Of a stretch of DNA of 64,000 nt, positions 38,557 through 51,580 are shown piece by piece. Both the position numbers and the translations under genes were made by a program. How positions within the stretch are numbered: the first letter of the stretch is position 1; every line of letters starts with the position of its first letter. The stretch is from Druceiella hillmani (taxonomy: Eukaryota; Arthropoda; Insecta; Lepidoptera; Hepialidae), in NCBI GenBank assembly GCA_039881145.1, contig JAYKKI010000133.1, positions 1,506,501 through 1,570,500 of the forward strand, given 5' to 3'. Below the pieces are notes generated by a model. The model saw only the letters and a list, made by a program, of their open reading frames with translations, searched no databases and was not told where the DNA came from.

Positions 38557-38748
38557 CAAATTGTTTCAGCTATTTGCTATTTCTAGAAAATGACGGGTAA
38601 TAACACACCGCTCGACATTTCTAAATACAAGAGGAGAACTGAAGGTATTATACCAAAACTTTCAGTTCTCCTCTTGTATTTAGAAATGTCAAGCATTGTG
38701 TTATTACCCTTCATTTTCTAGAAATAACAATATAGCTGAAAAAATTTG
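38557..38748. repeat. long hairpin (MITE or hairpin-RNA locus), ~87-bp arms
   Basis: 38557-38643 pairs with 38661-38748 across a 17-nt loop, with about six mismatches and one single-base bulge. The pairing runs from caaattgtttcagcta to gaggagaactgaa without large bulges, so a transcript on either strand would fold into a ~190-nt rod. It has no open frame. A foldback MITE and an endogenous hairpin small-RNA precursor both fit. The ends show no clear target-site duplication. Confidence 0.92.
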
Positions 38749-38769
38749 TAATAATAATTTATAACAATT

Positions 38770-38825
38770 TATAACAATAATAATTTATACTACGCATTAG
38801 CGTAGTATAAATGATTATTGTTATA
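38770..38825. repeat. near-perfect hairpin, 26-bp arms, 4-nt loop
   Basis: taacaataataatttatact-type arms pair around atta with one mismatch. It lies 21 bp right of the long hairpin. Confidence 0.92.
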
Positions 38826-39603
38826 TATTTTATCATAGTTTCATAATTTTTTAGATTTAAGAGCAATTTTGTTTAACCTTAACGCGGTAGCATGTACAAG
38901 ATATGTATTTGAAAATCTAGTAATTATTTGGAAAAGTCGTTAAAATCACGATAAAATTTTACAATAAGATTTTGAGTGTCTCGTGTCGAAGTTGAAGTTG
39001 ACCACGGAACACGAATAGCCGCAACAGGGCTGCTGTTCGATCGCCTGTCGTAGTCTTCTGAAATACCAGTCTTATAATATAAAAAAAGAAACTAAAGAAA
39101 ACCTAGAAAAGGGAAAGACGTAAATATTGAATTTGATGAATTAACATATTTTCAGCACAAAAATCAAATATTTAAAAATAACATGTATTAAAAGATTGCA
39201 GAGAAGAGAGTAATTAGTTCACTTTAAGAAATAACTAAAACGTCACGTAAAAGTAACAAACATTTATTTAATAGAAATATAGAAGATTCCTAGAAATTAT
39301 ATTAGAAATTATTAATATGGAAAATGTGTATATTATTATGTTAACCATGAAAGAAAATTGCTCCCAAGGTTTATAAATAATAAAAAACAAGTTCTCAGAT
39401 AAAAAACTGACCTTACATAATAGATTTTTCCATTTTACGATTACTTAAAATCCTTTGTTACATACCGCATACGTAGAATTTTGTCTTTCCTTTTCCTTGC
39501 TATAATTTTATTCATATCTTATGACCTTTTTCAATTTATTAATAAATATAATTATGCACATTACAGTTATTTACATCAAGTGGCGTCGTAGAAAAAAAGG
39601 GTG
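38826..39603. other. no gene recognised
   Basis: AT-rich sequence. A GC-richer patch at 38990-39060 contains caacagggctgctgttcga. Confidence 0.5.
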
Positions 39604-39633
39604 AATATATATAAATATATATATACATATATT

Positions 39634-39711
<78 letters not shown>
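39604..39711. repeat. (TA)n microsatellite
   Basis: About 108 bp of alternating TA. It abuts the left arm of the inverted repeat at 39706. Confidence 0.96.
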
Positions 39712-40340
39712 CAAAGACTTAAAGATAAATTAACTTGAATTTATTTGCAATGCTCACTCGTGGTGGAGATGTTGATGACAGGTGAAGAAAATTATATTAA
39801 ATTATATTATATATTGTGAATTTAGTGTGATATAATAAAAGAACGTGGTGCGTCTTGAGAATATGACGATGTAGCATTGTAGAAGACGAATTGGAAGTAA
39901 GATAAGACGTAGAATGTTAATACCAAACTAGAATGAGAACTTAATAAAGTTTATCACCCATGCATTCAGAAGAGAATTGTGCCGAATAATGGCATCTGGG
40001 TAATGTAATAAAGTCTAACTCTTTATCGTCCCGTCACGTCGTCTTCCTTAAATTTGTAGTACGCTAAGAAAATAGACAGAGGGCTATATATTTGACCTAC
40101 CTACTTATTACACTCTATTCTTTATACTGCTTTCTATGTGTCTTCGTACTTCTAGGTCAAGTATCAATTATTTCAAAAAGTGTGATAAAATAATTTCTTT
40201 GGAATTTCCTTTCTGTTTTTTAATTTCCTCACTCTTACTTCAAAGTAACTTCGCTGCTATTATTCTTATTTTTAGTCAAGTAATGCTTTCACAAGTCAAC
40301 GTGGCTTGATAATTTCATTAAATTCCGTTTTATTAAATTC

Positions 40341-40800
40341 GTGGTCTTCCATATCTCAAAAAGATAGAAGGAATCCTTATAGGTTAACTTTTTTGTCCAC
40401 CTATCAATCTGTCAATATGCTTTTTCTAAGAAATGCGTGGAGGTAGCAACTTGAAACTAATATCGAACATTCTTTAGAATTGTAAAAAAATCAAACTTCC
40501 AAGTCAATAAAATCAAGCAGCGCTTTATAAATATAGCCATTCATCCCAAATATTTTGGCCCTCACAAATAAATCAAAACTTAGAGGGCACTTTTCGTTGC
40601 CCTAGCATCATGAAATTCGGCAAGATGCAATAATTTTTTTTTATTGCATCTTGCCTAATATATAAAATAAATAAAATGAAAGAATAATAAAATTTTGTAA
40701 ATAATTTAATAGGAATATTACGTACCAAAAAAATTTTATGAATGCCTACATGTGTACGAAACGTACTGTGAGTTCCACTCAGGCTTGACAGGTTTTTTTA
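40341..40800 (+). repeat. dispersed repeat copy, near full length (copy E)
   Basis: Starts gtggtcttccatatctcaaa and includes gtccacctatcaatctgtc. It ends aatgcctacatgtgtacgaa then gagttccactcaggcttgac and aggttttttta. It aligns with copy A at 18777-19283 over its whole length. Confidence 0.8.
40619..40655. repeat. perfect hairpin, 15-bp arms, 7-T loop, inside copy E
   Basis: ggcaagatgcaataa, ttttttt, then the exact reverse complement. The related copy A has only the first arm (tagcaaggtgtaaggttt), so the second arm was gained in copy E. Confidence 0.9.
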
Positions 40801-41560
40801 TTTTGGGATCCCTTAGTTCGAAAGGGAAAATTTTTCTGAAAATCTGTCTGAAAACAAACATTTAAATCTGTTGTAGCAAGAGCTTACTGACTCGCAGAGG
40901 TTGCATGAATAACCTAAATAAATATTTATCTGTGAATCTTGGAGGACGCAGATTTGAAATAAAATAATTTTTTGCGCCATGAAAATACTTGTTATAAGGA
41001 TTCTAAATTTCCTTGACCTACATGCATGCCTTTACCACGTTTTTTTATTATATCTCACTAAATTCAGAATATATAATATAATTTAATATAATTTTCTTCA
41101 CCTATGATCAATATCGCCACCAGGAGTGAGAGTTGATAATAAATTTCAGTTCATTTATCTTTAAGTTTTGTATGTCAATATTGACTAAATTTACGAAGCG
41201 ATAAATTTTAAATATTTGTGCTTTCATTAAAAAAAAAAGAAATTTAATAAAATGTCAGAGATTCTTTTTCTTCGGCGCCATCTAACTGATTTCCTTGCAG
41301 TTGTGCCCATTTTCCACCATTTTTGAAGTGGAAACTTTTCTTCAGTTGTTTAAAGAATATATAAAGTATATATTTTGTATTTCTCAAAGTCGCTGTTAAA
41401 AACAACTCTTTTTTTGCTTTTTCGATACCAAAAATATCCCATATCTCAAAAACTACACTAAATATTCTATTCATACCAAAGTTTCGTTGAAAGTTTATTT
41501 GAAGTTTAGTTTTAAGTCAAGCAAATTTTTTTTCAGAATTTTACAAACAATAATTGAAAA

Positions 41561-41912
41561 TTTAGGGCAGGGGCGCTTTTTAACACTTAAGAAGCACATA
41601 TCTCACCAACTAAATATATAGTTAAAATAAAAATAAGTTATTTAAAAAAAAATAAGACCTGTATAACAAAACCAACATGCAGTGGAATTTTTATTTCATT
41701 CCTCAGTTACACGAATGAAGAGCCACCCCTAGTAATAAATATTTTCATAATTCTATTATTTCATCGCATAGCGGTTCATAGAAAACACCTACCATCTAAA
41801 TTTCATATATATTATGCCAATAGTCTCCGCATAAAAAGGATGTGACAGACAGACGGACAGTACGAATCTATAAGGGTTACGTTTTTGCCCTTTGGCTACG
41901 GAACCCATAAAA
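41561..41912 (-). repeat. dispersed repeat copy (copy D)
   Basis: Homologue of 11547-11899. Ends gacagacagacggacagtac ... ggttacgtttttgccctttg gctacggaacccataaaa, the clearest copy of this terminus in the window. The 76-codon frame just to the left (41244-41474) is not recognised as protein. Confidence 0.8.
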
Positions 41913-43058
41913 GGAAACTTATTCAGTTTTGGAATTTGACATATATTTCCTTAAAAATAACTTAGCACGCGGCTTCAAAAATGGAATAGCAGTATGTTAC
42001 ACCAAATATAAAATATTATTTTATATGAAAATTAATTGGCCTAGTAAATTAGTCTAGTGCTCTAAGCAATAATAACATTACTAAACTACTGTTTTCGTAA
42101 ATAACACAAAGTGATAAAAGAATAAAATAAAGTTTGCATCGATATTAAGTTTTCGTCAAGTTGAAGATTTTTTACGAGGCGTATTTTTAAAAAATCTTTT
42201 AACAATCAAATTTGTATTATCTTAACCCAACCTTTATATGTTTATGCTATTTGGATCTTATAACTTTATTGATGTTTATAAAACTGACTATGATTCATTT
42301 ACTATGCTTTCGCTCTCAGGAAATATGGCCATGTTTAATATTAAAATCTAGCACAGGAAATGACTCAGAAGTGTGAGATGACAAAATTCAAAGTTTTTCA
42401 TATAACCTAGCTGAGATAATATTTTTTTTTAAAAATATCGGGCGTAGCTACTCCTAGCTTACATGTTGAGATTTGTGCGTGACAACATCTCCTCGGATTT
42501 TAAAATGAAACGACACATGATTTTGAGAACCCTTAATTTTTTTTGCTTGTCGTATGAGTTAGTGCATAGTGCGATTACAGTGAGGCTAGTTCTTATCGAC
42601 TTAGTGAGCGAAATGAGTGAAATAAATAACAAACATTGATATTTGATCAGTGCTTGTATTTGTTGGGCGTGTACAAAATCAAAAGTTTACAAAAAAACTT
42701 CAAATTTCAAGTTTGGGATTTTTGTAATATTACTTCTCTTTGTCCGATTTTTTAAATACATATACTTATATGTTTACTTGCTGTCCTATTTTTTTTTATT
42801 TATAATTAATTCGTTCGTCAAATACTGAAGACATTACGATTTATTATTCCGAAATTATCAAATTTCGAATTTGTAGGTGGGTAGGAAATACAAACGCCCA
42901 ATGCTGTCTTTAGGCACAAATAAACATGTTTACCTTAATCGAAATCGAACTTGTACTGCTAACATCATTATAATTACTCGACGAAATACATAATACAATA
43001 CGTAACAGTGAATTGTAATGCGCTCCAATTTATGCTTCGCGCTGTCCTCTCTCTACTT
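41913..43058. other. no gene recognised
   Basis: AT-rich. The 61-codon plus frame at 42643-42828 is Phe/Tyr/Leu-rich with no start-context or domain support. Confidence 0.5.
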
Positions 43059-43098
43059 CAGAATTGCATTACATAGGAAGCTATGTAGTGCAATCCTG
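43059..43098. repeat. hairpin, 17-bp arms with two mismatches, 6-nt loop
   Basis: cagaattgcattacata pairs with tatgtagtgcaatcctg around ggaagc. Confidence 0.85.
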
Positions 43099-43787
43099 AC
43101 GGCATACACTCGTGACTTAAACCTCTATTAAATGACGCAATAGTAACATATATTGCCCATAATTGCCCTTGTACCCATGAATTATATAACGAGCAACACT
43201 AGCTTCAATTTTCTTACTCATATAGGCTGTTGACACAATCAAATTTACCTGTAGTATAAAGGAATAAAGACAGTAATAAAATTTGCCTGTAGTCAAAATT
43301 TGCAAGTACCTTAAAGTAGCTGCCTTAAATGCCTCTGGAAGATTCGTATTACACAATTTTCAATTTTCTTCAAATACTAGCATCGACGAAAAAAATTATT
43401 ACAAACAAATGGCTTACCGGATTGGCAGATACTGCTTAACAAAACAGAGTAATATTTGAGTAAACTTCTGTTTCCGATAAAATCCTACAAAGAGAGTAAA
43501 CTGGAATCATTATTCTCTCTGAAGGTGTAGTCTGATAAACGTATAAATATTTGAGGTCTCTTTCAAAATAGATCCGATACCGTCGCCGAATTGATTCATC
43601 ATTCCTGTTTACACTTTTTTTATTTACACTTTTGCTTTATCTATTTAATAGACACAAAGATTTTCTTTATTATCTTAAATATTAAATACAACTTGGCATC
43701 TTCAACAGTATTATCAAAGAAGTTGCATTTTAAAAGTACAAGGGAATTCTTGTACGTGTGGTGTATAAAGTATGTCTCCTAATGTGG
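43099..43787. other. no gene recognised
   Basis: Short frames on both strands without domains. Confidence 0.5.
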
Positions 43788-44807
43788 TGGAATTTTGTTA
43801 CTGATTTTGACTCGGTACGTAAAACTTTAAAGTCAACATAACATATAGTAAATACATATATTTTCGTGCAGTTCGTTTAGAATATTTTTTCAGCGAATAT
43901 ATGAAAGTTTATTCTCAGCTTATAAACAGAGATACATTTTTAATTTACTCCTTTTTGAAAAGTTTTTGTAGATAATTTTTTATTAACCAAACTTTGGCGC
44001 CCTAAAATGGAGATCGATATTGAATTTTAAAATCAACAGCGCAAATAGTTTAACGTTTATTATTTTGGTAAATATATCTGTAAATTTCACGTAAAATGTG
44101 TATAAAATTTGAAATTCCGTGGTTAATAAACAGCTTCGTCCCTTTCAAAGTTAGACAAACTGATAATTGATATCAAACCATATCTTTTTTACTATTTTTG
44201 GTTCGAAGCCTCCTAAAGACTCGTAAATTGAATTTTAGACAGGTTTTTGAAGAAGGAAAGTAAACAAATAGTATAAATTAGCCAAAAAAAAGTAACTTAG
44301 GGCTATATCAGCATATCGTATACATTATACTATTTTTGGCTTTACTTGTTTGAAAACCTGCCCAAAATTAATTTTACGAACCTTTAGGAAGCTTCGTGCC
44401 AAAAATGTGAAAAAAACCTATGGTTTAATGCCAGTTATCTATTTGTCTAACTTCCAAAGGGAAAAATAAAATAAATTTATTAACCACAAAATTTATAATT
44501 TTATAGGCATTTTACATTAAATTTACAGACATATTCACCAAAATTAGCTGCTTGGACCGTTGATTTTAAAATTAAATATCGATTTGCATTTTAGGCAACA
44601 AAGTTTGGTTATTAAAAAATTATTTATAACTTTTCAAAAAGGCGTTAAATAAACATTTAGCAGTCCGTTTATAAGCTGAGTACAAACTTTCATAAATTTG
44701 GTAATAATTTTTTTTTTAAATACATACACACAAATATATGTATTTATTCTGTGTTATCTCTACTTTAAAGTATTTCGTAAAGAGACAAAGTTAGTTAATA
44801 AATTCCA
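43788..44807. repeat. ~1-kb imperfect inverted repeat (foldback element or hairpin-RNA locus)
   Basis: 43788-44275 is the reverse complement of 44326-44807 at roughly three-quarters to four-fifths identity by eye, around a ~50-bp spacer. Paired blocks occur all along the arms: actttaaagt, tatgaaagttt with ctcagcttataaac, cctttttgaaaagt, attaaccaaacttt, attttaaaatcaac, gtggttaataaa, agttagacaaa and cgaagc.tcctaaag. There is no open frame in either arm. Both a large foldback MITE and a source of long double-stranded RNA are possible. The divergence says it is old. Confidence 0.9.
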
Positions 44808-46571
44808 TAATTCTAAATAATAAATTATAAATTTAATAAATATATCGTATTTATTTAATTATTTTTCTTTATTTCCTTTCTGAATATCGCGACGATTCAC
44901 ATATTATAAAAATTATCGAAAATTTATCACATGAACTCCCAGCATTCGTAATGTGATCTATAATTCTATGTGTAATTATATCTGATATAGGATCGTGATA
45001 TAAAAAATTAAATTTTTTTCCAATGATTTTTAATATATTCACTGAGGGCACCAATATTCGTAATTAAATATATTATTGTGATTTAACCTTTTCTTCTCAA
45101 CTTCGTAATTTGAAGGTGATTATCGCGAAAACACTCAGGTTTTTCACATTCATCAAAACATTTCAAATTCATAATTAAGACAGCTTACTCTTCGTTGTAA
45201 ACAAATACCGCAAGAAAGTTTTTAGTCCACATTGCATTTAAATTTACCATAAATAAGTTATTATACTTTATCTTCAGCATTGGGAGTCCTTTGCTAATAT
45301 TATTAAAACAGATTTTATGTTGTGCCGTATTCGAAAATGCAAAGGATATTGGGCAACGTACTTTTATAAATATAGTAGAAATAAAACTTCTTGTCTCGAT
45401 TCTGCTTTTAACCTATAAATACTCTTCCCTCTTTCCTCCTTCTTCTCGTTTTTCGGGTTTTATATGTCCGATATTACTTAGAGTCAGCAATTTTTATACG
45501 TTTACGCCACAACATTCGATTTGGTGTTGTTTCAGTATCAGAACTGGCTTCGAGTCGTAGGGATCGACATCGAAGTCTTTTTATTACGGATTTTGTCATA
45601 AGGTTATTGTTTCTCTTCTCAACACAACCTTACTATCTCAGATAGTTTTCACGAAATTTACCCTCGATATTTGCAACTTTAGAGATTTTTCATAATTTAT
45701 TTGTTCCTATCTTATCTTTTTTTGTTACTACCCCACCCATCGTGGCATTTCAATAACTTTGGTGCATAGTATTCTACAAATACTTTTAATCTACTTATAA
45801 TACGATAGGTAATAGGTATATTCTAATGCTTAAAAAATTCTTATACATAATATGAGATTTTTTTAAAATATTTGGTAGATAAAAAAGCATATACATTATT
45901 ATACATTTTTGGTCACAAAACACTTTGGAGCGATTACCTGCCAAACTACTCTATTATTTACATGCAATGGAATGTACATTTCTGGGTAGCACAGGCGTTG
46001 CTTGCAGATGACACGCTTTATGCTAGACGAGTATCGTAACGATTCATTTGTTAACCTCATTGTCAAATCAAGACTCTGTGAAATGACACTTTCAAGTTAA
46101 TATAAAGAAGTATTCACTTCATGTCGTATATTTTTTTCACTAATTTAGGTCACAAAAGACAATATTAGGACTTCGAGCCATATTCTGACTTATTTATTAA
46201 TTCTTACACTTGGTAAAATAGTAGATGTAATTTTATTTAAATAGTTATAAATTTAGATGGTTTTACTTAAAACAGAATCAACTCCGTAGCATATTGCAGA
46301 TGTTGTTCATTTTTTTAGTACGTTTTGCGAGTGACTAAAAGAATTTTAAATGTACGTGGCAACCCCATGTAAGTATTTTTAAGGATGTACTAATTTTTTT
46401 CCAGAATAAGACATGATTAATTCCTGAGTGTAAACGATTTAAATAAATAGCAATTCAAGCATTTGTATTTATGAAACTAATAATAGCAAAGTAATAAACT
46501 ACTAAATAAACATTTTTTGTTAATATGACTGTCAACTCTTTATTTAAGTAGTATGAAGCATGAAATCTCTT
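44808..46571. other. no gene recognised
   Basis: AT-rich. The 89-codon plus frame at 45291-45560 has no recognised domain. A patch near 45470-45580 is slightly GC-richer. Confidence 0.45.
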
Positions 46572-46625
46572 ATAATTTCGAAATGACCGTGTGTGTGTCT
46601 GTCCGTCTGTCACGCCTCTCCTAGT
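46572..46625 (+). repeat. fragment of a dispersed repeat with gtctgtccgtctgtcacg
   Basis: ttcgaaatgaccgtgtgtgt followed by gtctgtccgtctgtcacgcc is the typical internal block of the same repeat class. The flanks are too diverged to follow. Confidence 0.5.
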
Positions 46626-47108
46626 TTATTTAATTTTAGATTTACGTTACATGACATTTTGCAAGTGTTCGCTTCAGAGAATGATCTCAATCAATATGTA
46701 GAGAAAAGTTAAGATTAAAAAAAATAGCGTGTTCCATCCATTGGGGCGTTAGAAAGATCATTTATAATTCGATTTCATTTCCCACTTTCTATCTTTTAAA
46801 CTTACATAAGAAATATTAAGTTTATAATTATTACGATGCGTTTTTGGATTGGATTATATTGTATTCTGAATTATATTATCATGTTTGGAAAAGTGCACTG
46901 CATTCAGATTTTTGAGTGTAACTACTGGCCCGTCTTAGACAGAAATAAATATGGAATCACGTATTAGTTTATTTACCAAGTTGAAAACAATCAAGCTATA
47001 TAGAGAAAATATATATTCACTCTTTATATTGTTTGAATAAAGATTAATTTATTTATCTAAGTTTTATTTAATTTATTACCTTTATTTCATAATTCTACGA
47101 AGCCAAAT
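46626..47108. other. no gene recognised
   Basis: AT-rich sequence. Confidence 0.5.
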
Positions 47109-48110
47109 TTATTATTATTATTATTATTAACTTTTATGTATAGTACATATGGCGGACTTATTGCTACATGAGCAATCTCTTCCAGTCAACCATAACAATT
47201 TGTATTGAAATTTAGTTGGTAGACTGTAAGAGATTTTACAATGAAAATTCTTAATAGCACATTAGACAAAAAAAAAATACAAAAGTAAATTAAAAAAGAA
47301 AACAAAATATTGACATGATTTGGGATGGGAAAGACAGGAAAGGGCGAGGACACAAAGGAAAAGGTTTCAGGAGATGCAGGACTTTTTCACTCGATCTTTA
47401 AAAATATTTATAGACGTGATTTTCCTGATGTCAGGATCCAGGTGATTATAATTTTTTGCTGCTTAGACAGTGAAGGATTTTTCATAAGTGGTAGAGGTAT
47501 GTTTAGGAATAAGTAGGGTGTGTGAACTTTTAGATCGCAGCCCAAGGCAGTGAGCAGACAAATTTTTAAATTTGCCACTAAGATAATTTGAGCTATGAGG
47601 ATTTTTTAATATGTTAAAAAGAAATGTAAGTATATGTAGTTGGCGTCGATCACGGATCTTCAGCCATTTGAGAAGTGATCTGTGTTCAGAAATGCGATCA
47701 TTTTTTCTGAGGCCAAAGATATACCGAATGCATAAATTTTGAAGACGTTCCAACTTGCACAAATATTCTTCATTAAGATAGCACACGTCTCCATAATTGA
47801 TTAATGGTAATAAAATTGTTTGACAAAGGTAGATTTTCGTTTTAGTCGGTAGAAAATATTGAAGACGTTTCAAAGAGTGTATCCTGTTGAAAACACGACG
47901 ACTTACATCATTTACTTGAGGTCGCCAATTAAGATTTTGATCGATCAGTAGGCCCAGGTTTTTAACAGTTGACGTGTATGGTATTATTGTACTATTTAGC
48001 ACTAATTTGGGTAAACTAAGTAGGTTTTCTTTAGAAATCGGTCTTTGACTACCAATGATGATAGCTTGTGACTTACTAGGGTTAAAATAGCAGCTACGGT
48101 AATAGTAGCT
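47109..48110 (-). mobile_element. non-LTR retrotransposon (LINE), 5'-truncated 3' end
   Basis: The element is read on the minus strand. Its reverse-transcriptase C-terminal part (47367-48105) is followed by about 240 bp of 3' untranslated DNA and a (TAA)n tail at 47109-47130. The tail type is common in I- and CR1-like LINEs. The 5' part (endonuclease, RT fingers and palm with the YADD site) is absent, as expected for target-primed integration that stopped early. The 5' junction at about 48075-48150 carries a small tandem duplication of gggttaaaatag.ag.ta. No target-site duplication was identified. Confidence 0.85.
47367..48105 (-). pseudogene. LINE reverse transcriptase, C-terminal domain, one internal stop
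   Basis: The frame begins without a Met near 48105 (CYFNPSKSQAIIIGS, the block after the RT palm) and runs through LGLLIDQNLNWRPQV. It continues with RLQYFLPTKTKIYL, PLINYGDVCYL and RLQNLCIRYIFGLRK, then LLKWLKIRDRRQL. These are hallmarks of the RT connection/thumb region of Jockey/CR1/I-type elements. A TAA at 47463-47465 breaks the frame. Beyond it the same frame continues AAKNYNHLDPDIRKI and FKDRVKKSCIS and stops at 47367-47369, which is probably the original end. The nominal start at 48002 is a GTG inside the domain, not a true start. Apart from the stop the frame is intact, so this copy is younger than the mariner relics. Confidence 0.9.
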
Positions 48111-48150
48111 GGGTTAAAATAGTAGTTAAATTTAGTAGCTACGGAAAAAG

Positions 48151-49421
<1,271 letters not shown>

Positions 49422-49859
49422 AAGGAACATTTAATTTATGCCCCATTTTAAAGTAGTACGTTGTACATTGAATTCCAAAGAGACACTTTATCAGAATAAG
49501 AGGGTCATATTCTACCAATAATAGAACTTGCACAACATAAGGACTAAAAATAAGGAAATAAACCTTTATTCTACCCAATTTTTTTTACAAAAATTTTGTT
49601 AACATGCTAATAAACTAATGTTCAATTTAAATGTATTGTCCTATATAAGAAGTTTATTTCTTGCATCATTCATGTCCTAATTTAATTATGGCGGTTTCGT
49701 TACAGTTATTGTGTAGAAACACCTAAATCAAATATAATAAATAAGTAAATAACTGTTTCGAAACCAACAAAACTTAAGCAAACAACATATTTAACGGTAA
49801 CATTTAATAACACTCCCGTCAAGAGTAATAAAACAATATCTAATTGGTTTGACAGCTGC

Positions 49860-50060
49860 TAGTTAATGATACGCCCCCCCGTATCATTGTATACTTGTAA
49901 ATTTTATTAAGCTTTTATTTCTAATAAGCTCGTGCGGCGAGCCTAACGTAACAGTGAAAGCTCAAAACTGGCGACACAGCCTGATAAATGTGTCAACACG
50001 TCATCCTGCATCTGAGACCTGCCTCAATATAGACTCGACACTGTCGACGGATCGATTTGA
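49860..50060. other. GC-richer patch of unknown nature
   Basis: Contains cgccccccc, gtgcggcgagcc and gacactgtcgacggatcg. It stands out from the surrounding AT-rich DNA but has no long open frame and no recognised repeat. Confidence 0.3.
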
Positions 50061-50179
50061 ATTAATGTTCGTATATTGCCTGAAACTTTGTATTAAATAA
50101 ATTCATATTAAAACTTGATCTTAATGTAAGGAAAGATGCTTTCGGTTAAGGCATGTATTTCCTTGTCTTATGATTTATT

Positions 50180-50360
50180 CGTGTGCGTATATATGTGTAT
50201 GCGTGTGTCTGTGCGTTGCGATGTACATGTTAATATGCGTATGTGTGAGTTGTGTGTGTGTGTGTGTCATTGTGTCTGTTTATGTGTGTGTGTACATGCG
50301 TGTGTGTGTGTATATGTACGTGTGTGTGTTTGTGTTTGCGTGTGTATGCTGTGTGTTGTT
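50180..50360 (+). repeat. (TG)n-rich degenerate microsatellite
   Basis: Alternating purine-pyrimidine sequence, mostly TG with TA and CG steps and occasional breaks. Two overlapping Cys/Val-rich plus frames cross it and are artefacts. Confidence 0.93.
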
Positions 50361-51090
50361 TAATGGATAAGGTAAACCGGATTCTTTATATTCGTTAGTA
50401 CTTAATAAGACGATAGTCATCAATAAATTTCTTTTCTATCTCGTTTTGTTCTTGAGATATTTCAACGTTAGCTTAAGGATTAGTGCATACCATAACGTGA
50501 CATCATCGAAGCGATGCGGTGGATGTCTTAGTTTTTTATGAATGTTTAGCTACATGAGATTAATAGGCAGACCGAAAAATTCATTGCAATTCAGCGTTTT
50601 TCTTTTATTTCTTCATATTGATTCTGTTTGTAAAAGCAAAATTTTTAAATTTATTTTTAATTGAAAACATTTTCAAGATAAATTGTATTTTGGTATTGAA
50701 AAATCCTATATTTTCGAAAAGAATCTAAAAAATAATAACCGACACCTTGCCTATTTATGCGATAGATAATTTTTACCAAAATCTTATTGAAAATTGTTCG
50801 TTTTTATATGTTCTAACATAGAAATAAACTAACAAACAAATCATCCGCTCATGTCCTCTATTTTATCTGCTATCTGCGAAAACTTACCTAGCTCCAAAAA
50901 TAAGGTGTCATCTTTCTCTGTCCTGGTATGAGACAGCTTTTTTTTAAATTTTCTTACTATTACATGTCGTCTTGCGTCGGCCACTCTTTACACTATAGGT
51001 AAATTCATGAGGAAATAAGAAAACGAGAAAGGTTGAATATGGAATATTAAAAGTTTTACACAGAATCGTGGCATGTTTTTTTTTATAATT
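50361..51090. other. no gene recognised
   Basis: AT-rich. A block at 50870-50960 (tgtcatctttctctgtcctg) looks like old repeat material, but I cannot assign it. Confidence 0.4.
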
Positions 51091-51580
51091 TACTAGCTGT
51101 GCCGACGCGACTTTTTTCGCTTGAAATTTGTAGAAGTTTTAGAAATTTTTTTGTGGGTAAGTAAAAATAGAAAATAAATTTTCTTCTCTCCAAATTCTGA
51201 ACATAAAGTTTACGAAAAACGCTAATTGATGACTTTGGCTGTGCATAGAATTATTTCCATGAGCACAAAGTTTACTAAAAACGCGAATGGATGACTCTAA
51301 CAGTACCAATATTTTAACATTCACCAAGCCTGTTATTTGTTAGTAACAATATTGTAATGTCTACCAATATTGTAATATTCCCAAATTATATTTTTTAAAT
51401 TTGTAATATCGATATAAAAAGTTTCCTATATATTACTCAAGTGTTTAAACTATAATCATACTAAATATTATCAAAATCCCTCTAGTAGATTTTACGTGTT
51501 TGAAGAAAAAATTAGCACACAGAGAGACAGTAGTCACAGAAATGAAAGGAAGTGAAAAAAAAATATATATAATCTAGTAA
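51091..51580 (+). repeat. dispersed element beginning actagctgtgccgacgcgac
   Basis: The start resembles the actagctgtgcccgcgacttcg terminus common to non-autonomous elements in many insect genomes. The end near 51510-51580 has cacacagagagacagtag followed by an A-rich stretch and aatctagtaataa, also typical of that class. Inside, 51201-51245 and 51263-51310 are direct repeats 62 bp apart (cataaagtttacgaaaaacg / cacaaagtttactaaaaacg). The family name and class are not certain. Confidence 0.55.

Larger units (their letters stand above)
39706..41176. mobile_element. 143-bp inverted repeats enclosing ~1.2 kb (possible transposon)
   Basis: 39706-39849 and 41034-41176 are reverse complements at close to nine-tenths identity. 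The shared core includes aggtgaagaaaattatatta, tatattatatatt.tgaattta and aacgtggt. Homology stops abruptly at both ends. The interior has no transposase frame. It contains two AATAAA-type sites (near 39942 and 40006) and a copy of the dispersed repeat (40341-40800). It may be a non-autonomous element with long inverted termini, or a local inverted duplication. Confidence 0.7.

Noticed and set aside
39818..40077. Possible solo LTR (starts tgtgaattt, ends aatagaca, contains AATAAA sites)
   Set aside because: No target-site duplication or second copy, and the left part belongs to the 143-bp inverted repeat instead.
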